Counted from the stretch's first letter, positions 28,111 through 38,113 are shown. The stretch: 64,000 bases of DNA from Sporosarcina sp. 6E9 (GCF_017921835.1 NZ_JAGEMN010000004.1:124001-188000); one strand, 5' to 3'. Notes: a model not told the origin generated them from the letters alone. Made by a program: numbers and translations.

Positions 28111-30984
28111 TCATTTGACGAGGGATTCAGCTTCTTTTATTACATTCTTCATGCGTGTTTTATCTCGTTTCAAAATTGGTTTTAAATAGTGTCCGGTATA
28201 TGACTTTTTAACTTTCGCTACTTCTTCGGGTGTTCCCGTTGCAATAATCTGCCCGCCTTTATCTCCACCTTCGGGCCCTAAATCAATGATGTGATCGACC
28301 GTCTTAATGACATCTAGATTATGTTCAATAACTAGCACAGTATTCCCCGTTTCAACAAGCCTCTGCAAAACAACCAGCAGTTTTTCGATATCATGTGTGT
28401 GAAGCCCAGTTGTCGGTTCATCAAGAATGTAAAAGGATTTCCCGTTTGAGCGTTTGTGTAATTCGGAAGCTAGTTTCACACGTTGCGCTTCTCCGCCTGA
28501 TAACGTGGTCGCTGGCTGACCAAGTTTTATATAGCCGAGTCCAACATCAACAATCGTCTGTAATTTGCGATTGATTTTGGGGATATTTTCGAAAAAGACA
28601 AGCGCATCTTCAACAGTCATCGCAAGTACATCCGCAATATTCTTTCCTTTATAACGAACTTCTAACGTTTCGCGATTGTAACGCTTTCCATGACACACTT
28701 CACAAGGTACGTAAACATCCGGTAAAAAATGCATTTCGATTTTGATAATTCCATCTCCGCGACACGCCTCGCAGCGCCCGCCTTTTACGTTGAAACTAAA
28801 TCTACCTTTTTTATACCCGCGAACTTTTGCTTCATTCGTAGAAGCGTAAACATCCCTAACGTCGTCAAACATGCTTGTATAAGTAGCCGGGTTTGACCTA
28901 GGCGTTCGCCCGATTGGAGATTGGTCGATTTCAATCACCTTTTCAAGTTCCTCAAGACCCTCTAAAGTGTCATATTTACCCGGTTGCTGTTTTGAACGGT
29001 TTAGTTTTTGCGCCAACACCTTATACAGCACTTCATTGACAAGTGTACTCTTTCCCGATCCCGATACACCTGTAACGGCAATGAATTGGCCTAAAGGAAT
29101 ATCGACATCGACATTTTTTAAATTATTTTCAGCTGCACCTTTGATTGATATTTTACGGCCATCTGATTCTCTACGCGCTAGCGGCAAAGGTATGAATTTT
29201 TTCCCGCTTAAATAATCTCCTGTAAGTGATTTTGGATCATTCATCACTTCGCTTGGCGTACCGGCGGAGACGACCTCTCCTCCTTCTACACCTGCACCTG
29301 GCCCCATGTCGATTAAATGGTCTGCTGCCAACATCGTGTCTTCATCATGCTCCACTACAATCAACGTATTCCCAATATCTCGCATGTTTTTCAATGTTTC
29401 GATAAGACGATCATTGTCCCGTTGATGGAGCCCTATCGAAGGCTCATCTAATATATAAAGTACACCGGTTAGACGGGAACCAATTTGTGTAGCCAGACGG
29501 ATACGCTGGGCTTCCCCGCCCGATAGTGTTCCAGATGCTCTTGATAGCGTTAAATAATCCAGACCTACATTTATAAGAAATCCTAACCGTTCAGCAATCT
29601 CACGTAAAATCAGTTCTGCGATTTGTCGGTCTTTTTCAGACAGTTCCAATTGCTTAAAGAACCGATCCGCCTCTTCTATCGATAAATCGGTCACTTTCCC
29701 GATATGGACGCCGTTCACTTTTACCGCAAGCGTCTCTTCTTTCAAGCGGTATCCATTACATGTTGGACATGGGCGCTGTGCCATATATTTTTCCATTTGG
29801 TCACGTACATAATCGGATGAAGTATCCTTGTATCTTCGGGCAACGTTCGATAATACCCCTTCAAAATAAATATCGCTATCACGCGTCCCGCCAAATTCAT
29901 TTGTATAACGGAAACGGATTTTTTCATCTTTCGATCCATATAATATTTTCTCTAATTGGGCTTCTGGCAATTCACTTACAGGCACAGTCATTGATATCCC
30001 ATAATGTTTTGCGACAGTTTTTAATAGTTCTGGATAATACTGCGAACTCGTCGGCTCCCACGGGGCTATAGCGTGCTCTTTTAATGACAATGAATAATCT
30101 GGAATGACAAGTTTAGAATCGACTTCAAGTTTTGTTCCGAGTCCGTCACATTCTCCGCATGCACCGAAAGGACTGTTGAACGAAAACATTCGCGGTTCAA
30201 GTTCGCCAATTGAAAATCCACAGATTGGACAAGCGTGATGTTCGCTAAACAGCATTTCCTCACCGTCAATAATATCGATTAGAACTGTGCCCTTTGCTAG
30301 TCGAAGTGCAGATTCCAATGAATCGCCTAACCGGGAAACGATGTCATCTTTCATCACAATACGGTCAATCACAACCTCGATGGAATGACGTTGGTTTTTA
30401 TTCAATTCGATATTATCGTCAAGATCTATAATTTCCCCATTGACACGAATTCGAACATAACCTTCTTGCCTGATTTCCTCTATTAGTTTCGCGTGTGTGC
30501 CTCTTCTTCCTGAGACAATTGGCGCCAAAACTTGTATGCGCGTTCTCTCTGGCAATTGCATGATCCGGTCAACCATCTGTTGTATCGTTTGCGAAGAGAT
30601 TTCAGTTCCATGTATCGGACAAATCGGTTTCCCGACACGTGCAAATAGAAGTCGAAGATAATCATAAATTTCCGTGACAGTTCCGACTGTCGAACGGGGA
30701 TTTCGGCTCGTCGTCTTTTGGTCAATCGAAATCGCAGGAGACAAACCTTCAATCACATCGACATCAGGTTTATCCATCTGCCCTAAAAATTGGCGAGCAT
30801 ATGCCGAAAGCGATTCGACATAGCGCCTTTGCCCTTCCGCATAAATCGTATCAAAGGCAAGCGATGACTTTCCGGACCCCGACAATCCCGTAATAACAAC
30901 GAGCTGATCGCGTGGAATATTCAAGCTAATATCTTTAAGATTATGTGCTCTTGCGCCTTGTATGACGATTTCTTTGTTTCTCAT
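28111..30984 (-). CDS. uvrA: Excinuclease ABC subunit A
   Basis: 957 residues, with two ABC ATPase units: Walker A GLSGSGKS (N-terminal) and GVSGSGKST (C-terminal), and two LSGGEAQR signatures. Zinc-finger cysteine pairs are visible in CPICG...[14 protein letters not shown] and CEACRGDG...CEVCHG. It finds DNA lesions and loads UvrB in nucleotide excision repair. It lies 6 bp after uvrB, and both are under the LexA-type box upstream of uvrB. Confidence 0.98.
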   Translation of the reverse strand: MRNKEIVIQGARAHNLKDISLNIPRDQLVVITGLSGSGKSSLAFDTIYAEGQRRYVESLSAYARQFLGQMDKPDVDVIEGLSPAISIDQKTTSRNPRSTVGTVTEIYDYLRLLFARVGKPICPIHGTEISSQTIQQMVDRIMQLPERTRIQVLAPIVSGRRGTHAKLIEEIRQEGYVRIRVNGEIIDLDDNIELNKNQRHSIEVVIDRIVMKDDIVSRLGDSLESALRLAKGTVLIDIIDGEEMLFSEHHACPICGFSIGELEPRMFSFNSPFGACGECDGLGTKLEVDSKLVIPDYSLSLKEHAIAPWEPTSSQYYPELLKTVAKHYGISMTVPVSELPEAQLEKILYGSKDEKIRFRYTNEFGGTRDSDIYFEGVLSNVARRYKDTSSDYVRDQMEKYMAQRPCPTCNGYRLKEETLAVKVNGVHIGKVTDLSIEEADRFFKQLELSEKDRQIAELILREIAERLGFLINVGLDYLTLSRASGTLSGGEAQRIRLATQIGSRLTGVLYILDEPSIGLHQRDNDRLIETLKNMRDIGNTLIVVEHDEDTMLAADHLIDMGPGAGVEGGEVVSAGTPSEVMNDPKSLTGDYLSGKKFIPLPLARRESDGRKISIKGAAENNLKNVDVDIPLGQFIAVTGVSGSGKSTLVNEVLYKVLAQKLNRSKQQPGKYDTLEGLEELEKVIEIDQSPIGRTPRSNPATYTSMFDDVRDVYASTNEAKVRGYKKGRFSFNVKGGRCEACRGDGIIKIEMHFLPDVYVPCEVCHGKRYNRETLEVRYKGKNIADVLAMTVEDALVFFENIPKINRKLQTIVDVGLGYIKLGQPATTLSGGEAQRVKLASELHKRSNGKSFYILDEPTTGLHTHDIEKLLVVLQRLVETGNTVLVIEHNLDVIKTVDHIIDLGPEGGDKGGQIIATGTPEEVAKVKKSYTGHYLKPILKRDKTRMKNVIKEAESLVK

Positions 30985-30990
30985 AACAAT

Positions 30991-32973
30991 CTACCTCTCT
31001 GCCTTTAACTCTAAAATGGCATCTCTTAGTTCTGCTGCAAGTTCAAATTGAAGATCCTTCGCGGCATCTTTCATCTCTTTTTCAAGCACTTTGAGAATCG
31101 ATTCTTTCTCTGTCTTCGTCAGTTTTTTACCTTGTGTTATCTTTTCAATGTAAGTTTCTCTTTCTTCTGCAACGTCGGTTGCTCGAATGACTTCATGAAT
31201 ATTCTTTTTGATAGTCGTAGGCGTTATCCCGTGTTTCGTATTATAATCCCTTTGAATGTCACGACGACGTTCTGTCTCGCTAATCGCTTTTTCCATTGAA
31301 TCCGTCATTCGATCGGCATACATAATGACATGCCCGTTTGAATTTCGCGCAGCACGTCCAATTGTTTGAATTAGCGCTCGTTCGGAACGTAGGAATCCTT
31401 CTTTATCAGCATCCAAGATTGTGACGAGTGATACTTCAGGTAAGTCTATACCCTCTCGTAGTAAGTTAATCCCTACGAGTGCATCGTAGGTACCCACTCT
31501 TAACTCACGAATAATTTCAATTCGTTCAAGCGTTTTGACTTCTGAATGAAGATACTGCACTTTGATACCAATTTCTTTTAAATAATCAGTTAAGTCTTCC
31601 GACATTTTCTTTGTTAACGTGGTAATCAGAACGCGTTCATTCTTTTTAACCCGTTCATTTATTTCATGTATTAAATCATCTATTTGTCCCTCAATTGGGC
31701 GAACATCAATCGTTGGATCTAACAATCCCGTCGGTCGGATAATTTGCTCGACCATTTCGGGCGTATGTTCAATTTCATATGGGCCAGGTGTTGCAGATAC
31801 ATAAATCGCATTACGAATGCGTCCTTCAAACTCTTGAAATGTAAGCGGCCTGTTATCAAGTGCCGAAGGAAGTCTAAAACCGTGATCCACTAAAACTTGT
31901 TTTCTTGCCTGGTCTCCATTAAACATTCCGCGAACTTGCGGCAAAGTGACGTGACTTTCATCGACGATTAATAGAAAGTCATCCGGGAAGTAATCAATTA
32001 GCGTATAAGGAGACGCACCCGGGGGTCTTAATGTCAAATGTCTAGAATAGTTTTCGATACCCGAACAGAAACCCATTTCACGCATCATCTCTAAATCATA
32101 GCGGGTTCTTTGTTCAAGCCGCTGTGCTTCGAGCAATTTATCTTCACTTTTTAATACCTGTAAACGTTCCTCTAATTCAACTTCAATATTATCGACTGCC
32201 TTCACCATTTTTTCTTCGCTCGTCACGAAGTGGGAAGCTGGGAAAACAGCAACATGTTCACGATTCCCAATAATTTCTCCCGTCAGTGCATCCACCTCTC
32301 GAATGCGGTCGATTTCATCGCCAAAAAATTCGATTCGAATACAGCGCTCGTCCCGTGATGCCGGAAATAATTCTACAACATCCCCTCGAACCCGGAACGT
32401 TCCGCGCGTGAAACTGATGTCATTTCTAATATATTGTATTGCGACAAATTTTCTCAGCAATTCATCGCGTCCAATTTCCATTCCTACACGTACAGAAACG
32501 ACCATGTCGCGGTATTCTTTAGGCGAACCAAGCCCATAAATACACGAAACAGATGAGACAATAATTACGTCATTTCGTTCAAATAAAGAAGATGTTGCCG
32601 AGTGACGAAGTTTATCAATTTCATCGTTTATGCTCGCATCTTTCTCGATATAAGTATCTGTATGTGCAACATAAGCTTCAGGCTGGAAATAATCATAGTA
32701 ACTAACGAAATACTCCACAGCATTGTCCGGAAAAAACTCTTTGAATTCGCTATATAATTGACCTGCTAATGTTTTATTATGCGCCATGACAAGTGTTGGT
32801 TTATTCACTTCTGTCAATACATTGGATACTGTAAATGTTTTTCCTGTACCGGTTGCTCCTAAAAGCGTTTGATGCCTTTTATCTTGTTCCAATCCTTTAA
32901 TAAGTTGCTTTATCGCATGCGGTTGATCGCCTGCAGGCTTGTACGGTGATTGTAAGTTAAATGTTTGAACCAT
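30991..32973 (-). CDS. uvrB: Excinuclease ABC subunit B
   Basis: 660 residues, a superfamily 2 helicase-like damage-verification protein. Walker A GATGTGKT (~40), the DNA-clamping beta-hairpin [20 protein letters not shown] (~95), DESH motif ([10 protein letters not shown]), helicase motif [11 protein letters not shown], and the C-terminal UVR domain binding UvrC ([20 protein letters not shown]). SD GGGAGGGG. First gene of uvrBA. Confidence 0.98.
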   Translation of the reverse strand: MVQTFNLQSPYKPAGDQPHAIKQLIKGLEQDKRHQTLLGATGTGKTFTVSNVLTEVNKPTLVMAHNKTLAGQLYSEFKEFFPDNAVEYFVSYYDYFQPEAYVAHTDTYIEKDASINDEIDKLRHSATSSLFERNDVIIVSSVSCIYGLGSPKEYRDMVVSVRVGMEIGRDELLRKFVAIQYIRNDISFTRGTFRVRGDVVELFPASRDERCIRIEFFGDEIDRIREVDALTGEIIGNREHVAVFPASHFVTSEEKMVKAVDNIEVELEERLQVLKSEDKLLEAQRLEQRTRYDLEMMREMGFCSGIENYSRHLTLRPPGASPYTLIDYFPDDFLLIVDESHVTLPQVRGMFNGDQARKQVLVDHGFRLPSALDNRPLTFQEFEGRIRNAIYVSATPGPYEIEHTPEMVEQIIRPTGLLDPTIDVRPIEGQIDDLIHEINERVKKNERVLITTLTKKMSEDLTDYLKEIGIKVQYLHSEVKTLERIEIIRELRVGTYDALVGINLLREGIDLPEVSLVTILDADKEGFLRSERALIQTIGRAARNSNGHVIMYADRMTDSMEKAISETERRRDIQRDYNTKHGITPTTIKKNIHEVIRATDVAEERETYIEKITQGKKLTKTEKESILKVLEKEMKDAAKDLQFELAAELRDAILELKAER

Positions 32974-33040
32974 GAGGAGCCCCTCCCGTGCTAGTATAAT
33001 CTTATTTTATCATATACCCTTTATTTATACGAATAAAAAG

Positions 33041-33054
33041 AGAACGTATGTTTT
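33041..33054. promoter_or_regulatory. LexA (Cheo/DinR) box upstream of uvrBA
   Basis: AGAACGTATGTTTT against the Bacillus consensus CGAAC-N4-GTTCG; the GAAC-N4-GTT core is intact. It lies 68 bp before the uvrB start, where uvrB of B. subtilis also has an SOS box. Confidence 0.65.
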
Positions 33055-33069
33055 AACTATTTTCAACGT

Positions 33070-33102
33070 AAAAAAACGCTACGTCCACTCGTAGCGTTTT
33101 TT
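33070..33102 (-). terminator. Terminator of the IDEAL-domain gene
   Basis: A perfect 12-bp stem AAAAAACGCTAC / GTAGCGTTTTTT around GTCCACTC. Confidence 0.85.
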
Positions 33103-33104
33103 GT

Positions 33105-33341
33105 TCAATTACATTTTTCAAATTTCAATAGTTCATCTGTATAAGACAAGAAGGCGCTTTCGTCTCGATTGTCCAATGATTGATCGACAAGTCCATTGAG
33201 ACGTTTTCTAATTTGTTCACGATGAAGACGTTTGAGAAACAAATCCATGTAAATTTCATTTAACAGTTTTTCCGCATGAGCCGAAGAGGTATTTCTGCCA
33301 ATAGATTTCATAAATTCAGTGTATGAATACTTTTTTTCCAA
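33105..33341 (-). CDS. Small IDEAL-domain protein
   Basis: About 78 residues. The second half (RKRLNGLVDQSLDNRDESAFLSYTDEL) fits the IDEAL domain, a short helical module also found in YpiB and ComK-inhibiting ComS/MecA-related contexts of Bacillota. Its role here is unknown. The frame opens with a GTG at 33350, which lies inside GGGGTGA; TTG 33341, 5 nt after that SD, is the more likely start. Single-gene unit between uvrB and ecsB. Confidence 0.72.
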   Translation of the reverse strand: MEKKYSYTEFMKSIGRNTSSAHAEKLLNEIYMDLFLKRLHREQIRKRLNGLVDQSLDNRDESAFLSYTDELLKFEKCN

Positions 33342-33430
33342 AACGCTCACCCCTGTTGCCTTTTTACTATTATATATAATTTACAGGTGAAGTTGCAAGG
33401 TTTTTCGGAATTTTCTATTTAAACTTCTAA

Positions 33431-33472
33431 AAAAATCGTTCCCTGGTAAATTAAATACCGAGGGAACGATTT
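33431..33472 (-). terminator. Terminator of ecsAB
   Basis: AAATCGTTCCCT / AGGGAACGATTT (12 bp) plus inner GGTA/TACC, with a T-run on the minus strand. Confidence 0.88.
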
Positions 33473-33474
33473 GC

Positions 33475-34668
33475 TCACTTTTCTTTAGTTACTTGAAGCG
33501 TTATCTCAGATACAGCGAGAACAATTATCCCAAGTAAGAAAGGAGTCCCTCCGAATCCAAATGTAAATAAGGCAGTGATTAGAACCAGTAAAGCTTGAAG
33601 CCATTGAACTTGGCGAACTGTACTTCGAATGGCTTCAGAACGTTTGTTGATTGGAAATAACATATCCATTCGAAACTCTTCGCCCGCACGCAACGCATAG
33701 ATTAATTGAATCGCTGATGCAAATGCAAGTGCAGCTGTAAAAATATAGACAACAAGCGGGAATGGGATAAATACTGCACCTAGCACTGTAATTACTGTTA
33801 ACCTCACCCATAACCAAAAAATATCATCTGTTCGAATTAGTGTGCGCTTGACCAAATACTTTTGGGCATCCGCCCCTTCAAACCGTGAGGGCGTCAACAA
33901 AAATCCGAGCCACCCTCGACGGCTAACAGAACCTTTCAAATGCGGCACATCGGTAAAGTAGTTTGCAAATCGATAGAAACGCATCATTCTATTTTGTTCT
34001 AGCGTGATGAAATGTTCATACGGAAAGGGCATATTTTTTTTCTGTTTCCGCCAATACGTTGAATAGACGCCAATTAGAACAGCGAATAAGATAATTAAGT
34101 ATGGGTACGGGCTAAGCCATAAATAAATAAAGAATGATGCAGATACGAAGCGAAATGCTCGGTCTCCCCAAACCCATTCGCCACCTTTAGCATGTCTGAA
34201 ATAAAATTCTGTTTCTATATAGATCCATTTTAACGCGACGATGAAGAATGCCAACCACATAAATTCAGCTTTGGTCCCGGTTTCTGTTGCTGATAAAAGT
34301 GGTAACGCAACAATATACAAAATAAAAGGCAATGGAAGTTGCGAAAAAGTCGACCAACGCAATGACTGTTTAAAATACAAATCCAGTTTAGTCTCCATTG
34401 GTAAAAAATAAACAGCATCGGCTGGCTTTAATAATGTAACCGGAGCAGAGTAGGCCAATGCTGCCCCAATAATAATTGCAGTTAGTAGCGCTGCTGGAAA
34501 ATCTGGAGACACTTCTTTTAACCACTCGCTATACGTATAACCACCTGCGCCAATTGCAAAAACGAGAACCAATGCCAGATGACCAGTCACAACATACTTC
34601 ATGTACTTTTGAAACTCTGTCATGTAATGAATAAATCGAGTTCCCCATAATTCACGCAAATTTTTCAT
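33475..34668 (-). CDS. ecsB: ABC transporter permease EcsB
   Basis: About 397 residues with an estimated 8-10 hydrophobic segments, starting MKNLRELWGTRF. It shares the EcsB family features FYFRHAKGGEWVWG and KYLVKRTLIRTDDIFWLWVRL. Ecs is an ABC exporter that in B. subtilis affects intramembrane proteolysis, secretion and sporulation; the transported substrate is probably a peptide but is not established. GAGGA 8 nt before ATG 34668 fixes the start, which overlaps ecsA by 17 bp. EcsC is absent next to it. Confidence 0.92.
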   Translation of the reverse strand: MKNLRELWGTRFIHYMTEFQKYMKYVVTGHLALVLVFAIGAGGYTYSEWLKEVSPDFPAALLTAIIIGAALAYSAPVTLLKPADAVYFLPMETKLDLYFKQSLRWSTFSQLPLPFILYIVALPLLSATETGTKAEFMWLAFFIVALKWIYIETEFYFRHAKGGEWVWGDRAFRFVSASFFIYLWLSPYPYLIILFAVLIGVYSTYWRKQKKNMPFPYEHFITLEQNRMMRFYRFANYFTDVPHLKGSVSRRGWLGFLLTPSRFEGADAQKYLVKRTLIRTDDIFWLWVRLTVITVLGAVFIPFPLVVYIFTAALAFASAIQLIYALRAGEEFRMDMLFPINKRSEAIRSTVRQVQWLQALLVLITALFTFGFGGTPFLLGIIVLAVSEITLQVTKEK

Positions 34669-35401
34669 GGCCATTGTCCTCTGTCATTGCGATGTATAAG
34701 TCGTCGAGCGACGCCTTAGGTCGTCCAAATGCTTCCCGAAGCTCATCCATCGTTCCTTGTGCACGCAACCTGCCTTCGTGCAGCAGGATGATTCTATCGC
34801 AGTATTTTTCAGCTGTTGATAAGATATGCGTGGACATCAGAACGGATGCCCCTTCATTCTTTCGTTCTGTCATTTGTTCGAGCAATGATTTTATCCCAAT
34901 CGGATCAAGACCGACGAAAGGTTCATCAATAATGTACAGTGATGGATTGACGAGGAATGCACACATAATCATTACCTTTTGACGCATGCCTTTAGAAAAA
35001 TGCGCCGGAAACCAACGAAGTCTTTTTTCCATCATAAACTCACGCAATAATGATGCCGACCGCGCTTCAAATGCATCTTTATCAAGTCCGTATGCCATGG
35101 CTGTCAGTTCCAAATGTTCGCGCAACGTCAGCTCTTCATAAAGTATCGGTGTTTCCGGTATATACGTAAATGATTTTCGATAAGTTTCGGGATCTTCACT
35201 AAACGTGACCCCGTTCAATCGAATTTCTCCGCTATGCGCATTCATTAAGCCAATAATATGTTTAATTGTTGTACTTTTTCCAGCGCCATTCAAGCCGATC
35301 AAGCCAACAAGTTCACCTTCGCCAATTTCAAATGACAAATCATGTAAAACGGGCTTTCTTGAATATCCGCCTGTCACATCTTTCAGTTCAACTATTGACA
35401 T
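34652..35401 (-). CDS. ecsA: ABC transporter ATP-binding protein EcsA
   Basis: 249 residues. Walker A GLNGAGKST, the segment FTYIPETPILYEELTLREHLELTAMAYGL (in part) nearly identical to B. subtilis EcsA, signature FSKGMRQK (degenerate LSGGQ), Walker B LYIIDEP, H-loop MSTHIL. GGGGGA lies 5 nt before ATG 35401; an ATG two codons upstream lies in that SD. Divergent from hit, as in B. subtilis. Confidence 0.95.
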   Translation of the reverse strand: MSIVELKDVTGGYSRKPVLHDLSFEIGEGELVGLIGLNGAGKSTTIKHIIGLMNAHSGEIRLNGVTFSEDPETYRKSFTYIPETPILYEELTLREHLELTAMAYGLDKDAFEARSASLLREFMMEKRLRWFPAHFSKGMRQKVMIMCAFLVNPSLYIIDEPFVGLDPIGIKSLLEQMTERKNEGASVLMSTHILSTAEKYCDRIILLHEGRLRAQGTMDELREAFGRPKASLDDLYIAMTEDNGHEKFA

Positions 35402-35544
35402 GTTCATCCCCCATTCTTTTCTTTAGTTTAACAAATCCGCAAGCAAAATACCTTGTCCTATGCATATTCATATTCATATTCTTATTCTTATCCATCAGTT
35501 GAAAATATGCTACAATTGTCTAAATAATGAAAGGAGTGTTGAAT

Positions 35545-35970
35545 ATGACAAGTTGTATTTTTTGTCAAATTATTGAAGGAGCCGTCCCGAGCGCGAAAAT
35601 CTATGAAGATGAGCATGTCTACGCATTCATGGATATAATGCCGACTACAGAAGGACATGTTCTGCTCATTCCGAAAAAACATATTGAAAACATTTACGAT
35701 TTTACTGAAGAGGATGCAGCCAACTTCTTCAAAGTCGCACCTAAAATTGCAAACGCGCTAAAAGCCGAATTCCGTCCCGCAGGATTAAATTTACTTCAAA
35801 ATAATGGTGCACCTGCTGGCCAAAGCGTATTCCATTACCATATGCACTTCATCCCGCGATACGACGAAACGGACGGTTTCCAGTTATCAACATGGGAAAC
35901 GAAACAGACGACATATACACCCGAAAAGATTCAAGAACTTGCAGATAAGATTAGAAGTGTACTTGCTTAA
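35545..35970 (+). CDS. hit: HIT-family protein (Hit)
   Basis: 141 residues. Histidine triad HYHMHF (H-x-H-x-H), with zinc-type Cys4, Cys7 (CIFC) at the N-terminus. HIT proteins hydrolyse or transfer nucleoside phosphoramidates and related nucleotides; the cellular role is unclear. AAAGGAG 8 nt before ATG 35545 fixes the start rather than an in-frame ATG at 35527. The trpP promoter overlaps its end. Confidence 0.95.
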   Translation: MTSCIFCQIIEGAVPSAKIYEDEHVYAFMDIMPTTEGHVLLIPKKHIENIYDFTEEDAANFFKVAPKIANALKAEFRPAGLNLLQNNGAPAGQSVFHYHMHFIPRYDETDGFQLSTWETKQTTYTPEKIQELADKIRSVLA

Positions 35971-35991
35971 CCGCTACTTTTAGTATATAGT
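35963..35991 (+). promoter_or_regulatory. Promoter of trpP
   Basis: -35 TTGCTT (35963-35968), 17-bp spacer, -10 TATAGT (35986-35991), overlapping the hit stop codon. The transcript would begin near 36000 and open with a small stem-loop CTATCG...CGATAG (36009-36032). Confidence 0.55.
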
Positions 35992-36019
35992 AATCTATAA
36001 GTTTTTCGCTATCGATCAT

Positions 36020-36066
36020 GAGGATACGATAGGAGAACAAATTGAGCTTAGCTGAGGAGAGATTAG
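36020..36066 (+). promoter_or_regulatory. Putative TRAP-binding site overlapping the trpP ribosome-binding site
   Basis: NAG triplets GAG, TAG, GAG, GAG, TAG begin at 36044, 36049, 36054, 36059 and 36064, each separated by exactly 2 nt. Further GAG/TAG triplets lie upstream at 36020, 36030 and 36033. The array covers the SD (GAGGAGA) and ends 2 nt before the TTG start, as in the known TRAP-repressed trpP leader of B. subtilis. Confidence 0.65.
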
Positions 36067-36068
36067 AA

Positions 36069-36599
36069 TTGAATACGAAGAATCTTGTTTTAATGGCCAT
36101 GTTGGTTGCTGTAGGTGCCGCACTCTATTTAATCATTCCAGGAATTAATGGTGGCATGAAACCCGATTTCATGTTGACAATGATGTTTATCGGTATTTTA
36201 CTATTCCGCGATGTGAAGAGCGTTTTTATTTTAACAATCGCGACAGGTGTTCTGTCAGGTTTGTTTTCGACATTCCCGTTAGGATTCCTCCCGAATATTG
36301 TAGATAAACTAATTACTGGATTTGTTTTCTATGCGGTGATCAAATTGTTCAAAAGTATTTCTTCTAATTTAATTGCATCGACTGTACTGGTTGGTCTTGG
36401 TACATTGCTATCAGGATTTATCTTTTTGTCAGTCGCAATTTTCATTTTAGCCGTAGATATTCCATTTACTTTGTTATATGCAATATTGACAGTTGTACTA
36501 CCTACTGTCGCGCTAAATGGCATCGCATTTTTCTTAATCAACCCAATCGTAACAAAAATTTTGGAAAGATCCTCTTTTCATAAACCCGTTACGAACTAA
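36069..36599 (+). CDS. trpP: Tryptophan transporter TrpP
   Basis: 176 residues, five to six membrane helices, starting MNTKNLVLMAMLVAVGAAL. It matches TrpP, a small energy-coupled-type tryptophan permease, with the conserved NGGMKPDFML and FLPNIVDKLITGF segments. TTG 36069 is chosen because GAGGAGA lies 8 nt upstream and homologues begin at this residue; an upstream TTG at 36042 also has an SD and is the alternative. Translation is probably repressed by TRAP when tryptophan is plentiful. Confidence 0.92.
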   Translation: MNTKNLVLMAMLVAVGAALYLIIPGINGGMKPDFMLTMMFIGILLFRDVKSVFILTIATGVLSGLFSTFPLGFLPNIVDKLITGFVFYAVIKLFKSISSNLIASTVLVGLGTLLSGFIFLSVAIFILAVDIPFTLLYAILTVVLPTVALNGIAFFLINPIVTKILERSSFHKPVTN

Positions 36600-36611
36600 A
36601 ATTTCTTATCC

Positions 36612-36645
36612 AAAGCTTTTCGCTATTAGGCGAAAAGCTTTTTTT
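36612..36645 (+). terminator. Terminator of trpP
   Basis: AAAGCTTTTCGC / GCGAAAAGCTTT, a perfect 12-bp stem with seven T. Confidence 0.9.
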
Positions 36646-36669
36646 GTTTGCTCATCTATTGAATGCGTG

Positions 36670-36695
36670 GTTTAATTAAACTAGTGAAAGGAATA
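36670..36695 (+). promoter_or_regulatory. Possible SigB-type promoter of yhaH
   Basis: GTTTAA (36670-36675), 14-bp spacer, GGAATA (36690-36695). The -35 is a full match to the SigB consensus; the -10 departs from GGGTAT/GGGAAT. YtxH-type genes are often general-stress genes. Confidence 0.4.
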
Positions 36696-36724
36696 CTATT
36701 CCTACAGAAAGGAGTTCATCACTT

Positions 36725-37087
36725 ATGAAAGCATCTACTTTTTTCCTAGGCCTAGCAACAGGCACAGTTGCGGCAGCGATTACTGTACTCTATTCAACTC
36801 CAAAATCAGGTAGTGAAATTCGCACTTCTGTAAAAAGCGCTTCAACTGACTTTAGAGAAACATTTGGTGATATTAAACAAAAAGTAAATAATTTAAAACA
36901 CTCGATTTCCAGTCTTTCAAAAGAAGCAAAAGAAACTGTCCCAGGCGCTGCCCGCGGAATCAAACAGTCATTTGAAAATTGGCAACAATCGACAGAACCA
37001 AATCGAATACGCCTCGAAAAAGAACTAACTGCAATCCAAGATGCACTGGAGAACTTAGAGCAAACGATAGCAGCGCAGCAAAAATAA
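36725..37087 (+). CDS. yhaH: YtxH-domain protein (YhaH)
   Basis: 120 residues. An N-terminal hydrophobic glycine-containing helix (FFLGLATGTVAAAITVLYSTPKSG) is the YtxH signature, followed by an amphipathic coiled-coil-like region to the end. Such proteins are small membrane-associated stress proteins of unknown function. SD GAAAGGAG. In the conserved place between trpP and scoC, with terminators on both sides, so it is its own transcription unit. Confidence 0.87.
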   Translation: MKASTFFLGLATGTVAAAITVLYSTPKSGSEIRTSVKSASTDFRETFGDIKQKVNNLKHSISSLSKEAKETVPGAARGIKQSFENWQQSTEPNRIRLEKELTAIQDALENLEQTIAAQQK

Positions 37088-37101
37088 TCGTACTAGAAAT
37101 T

Positions 37102-37131
37102 GGTTATCCTAACATTTCGGATAACCTTTTT
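37102..37131 (+). terminator. Terminator of yhaH
   Basis: GGTTATCC / GGATAACC stem with five T. Confidence 0.85.
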
Positions 37132-37227
37132 CATTTCAATTAGAAGTTTTCGCAATTCTCACTTCTTTATCGTTTGCTTTCCTGCTATAATAAAAGAGGA
37201 CGTTTAAAGAAAGTGGGGGTTTTACAA

Positions 37228-37788
37228 TTGGATGAAAAATATTCACCAAAAGAAGCGATGATCTTTAGCCAGCGCATTGCTCAACTGTCTAAAGCTTTAT
37301 GGAAAGCTGTAGAAAAAGATTGGCAACAATGGATTAAACCTTATGACTTGAATATTAATGAACACCATATTTTGTGGTTATCTTATCATCTGAAAGAGGC
37401 TACAATTTCGGATATATCGAAATTTGGTGTCATGCACGTATCGACTGCTTTCAACTTTTCAAAAAAATTAGAAGAACGTGGATACTTAAGTTTTTACAAA
37501 TTAGAAGATGATCGCCGAAACACTTATGTTGCTGTAACGGCTGAAGGCGAAAAACTAATTTTAGAGATGAATCAAAGTTATTATGATACCGAACATAGAA
37601 TACTTGATGGCTCACTGCCAATTAAGCAATTATACGGGAAATTTCCCGAATTTTTAGAAGTGATGGCTGTAGTTAAAAATATTTATGGTGAAGATTTTAT
37701 GGAAATCTTCGAACGCGGCATTACCAATATTGAAAGTACATTCGATAGTGATAGTGGCGAATTGACATCCGCACGAAACTCGAGCTAA
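37228..37788 (+). CDS. scoC: Transition-state regulator Hpr/ScoC (MarR family)
   Basis: About 186 residues, very close to B. subtilis ScoC, including the segments [21 protein letters not shown] and [23 protein letters not shown] (both partly). It is a MarR winged-helix repressor of extracellular proteases and other transition-phase genes. The frame opens at 37174, but GTGGGGG lies 8 nt before TTG 37228, which gives [11 protein letters not shown] and matches homologue starts. A perfect TATAAT lies upstream but its -35 is weak. Confidence 0.95.
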   Translation: MDEKYSPKEAMIFSQRIAQLSKALWKAVEKDWQQWIKPYDLNINEHHILWLSYHLKEATISDISKFGVMHVSTAFNFSKKLEERGYLSFYKLEDDRRNTYVAVTAEGEKLILEMNQSYYDTEHRILDGSLPIKQLYGKFPEFLEVMAVVKNIYGEDFMEIFERGITNIESTFDSDSGELTSARNSS

Positions 37789-37872
37789 TGAGAAAATGGG
37801 ATTGGTTCTGTTTCAATCTGAATCACTTTATGCTATTATAACGAGTAGATGATTGAAGGGGAGGAAATACAT

Positions 37873-38058
37873 TTGATCCTTGTAGTAACAGTTCTATTCT
37901 CATTATTTTACTTATATCAAATAAATAGAATGACATATATACTTTGCGCGACAAGGGAAATCCCCGAAGAAAAACAATCGAAAATATTTACGACTGTTAA
38001 TATTCTCATTACAATATTAATGCTCTCATTTTTCGTTGAAGTCCTGTTAGCAGTTTAG
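37873..38058 (+). CDS. Small membrane protein, two transmembrane helices
   Basis: 61 residues starting MILVVTVLFSLFYLYQINRM. Hydrophobic helix at 1-15, a charged loop (REIPEEKQSK), and a second helix at ~35-58. I do not recognise the family. The frame opens at ATG 37849, but AGGGGAGG lies 8 nt before TTG 37873. It sits between scoC and prsA, where B. subtilis has yhaI, and shares a bidirectional terminator with the convergent YjcZ-type peptide. Confidence 0.65.
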   Translation: MILVVTVLFSLFYLYQINRMTYILCATREIPEEKQSKIFTTVNILITILMLSFFVEVLLAV

Positions 38059-38065
38059 AAAAAAT

Positions 38066-38104
38066 GAAAAAGTCCAGTTTCCCCATGGGAAACCGGACTT
38101 TTTT
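38066..38104. terminator. Bidirectional terminator
   Basis: AAAAAGTCCAGTTTCCC / GGGAAACCGGACTTTTTT, a 16-bp stem with one mismatch and T-runs on both strands, between convergent genes. Confidence 0.9.
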
Positions 38105-38113
38105 CATTTTTAC

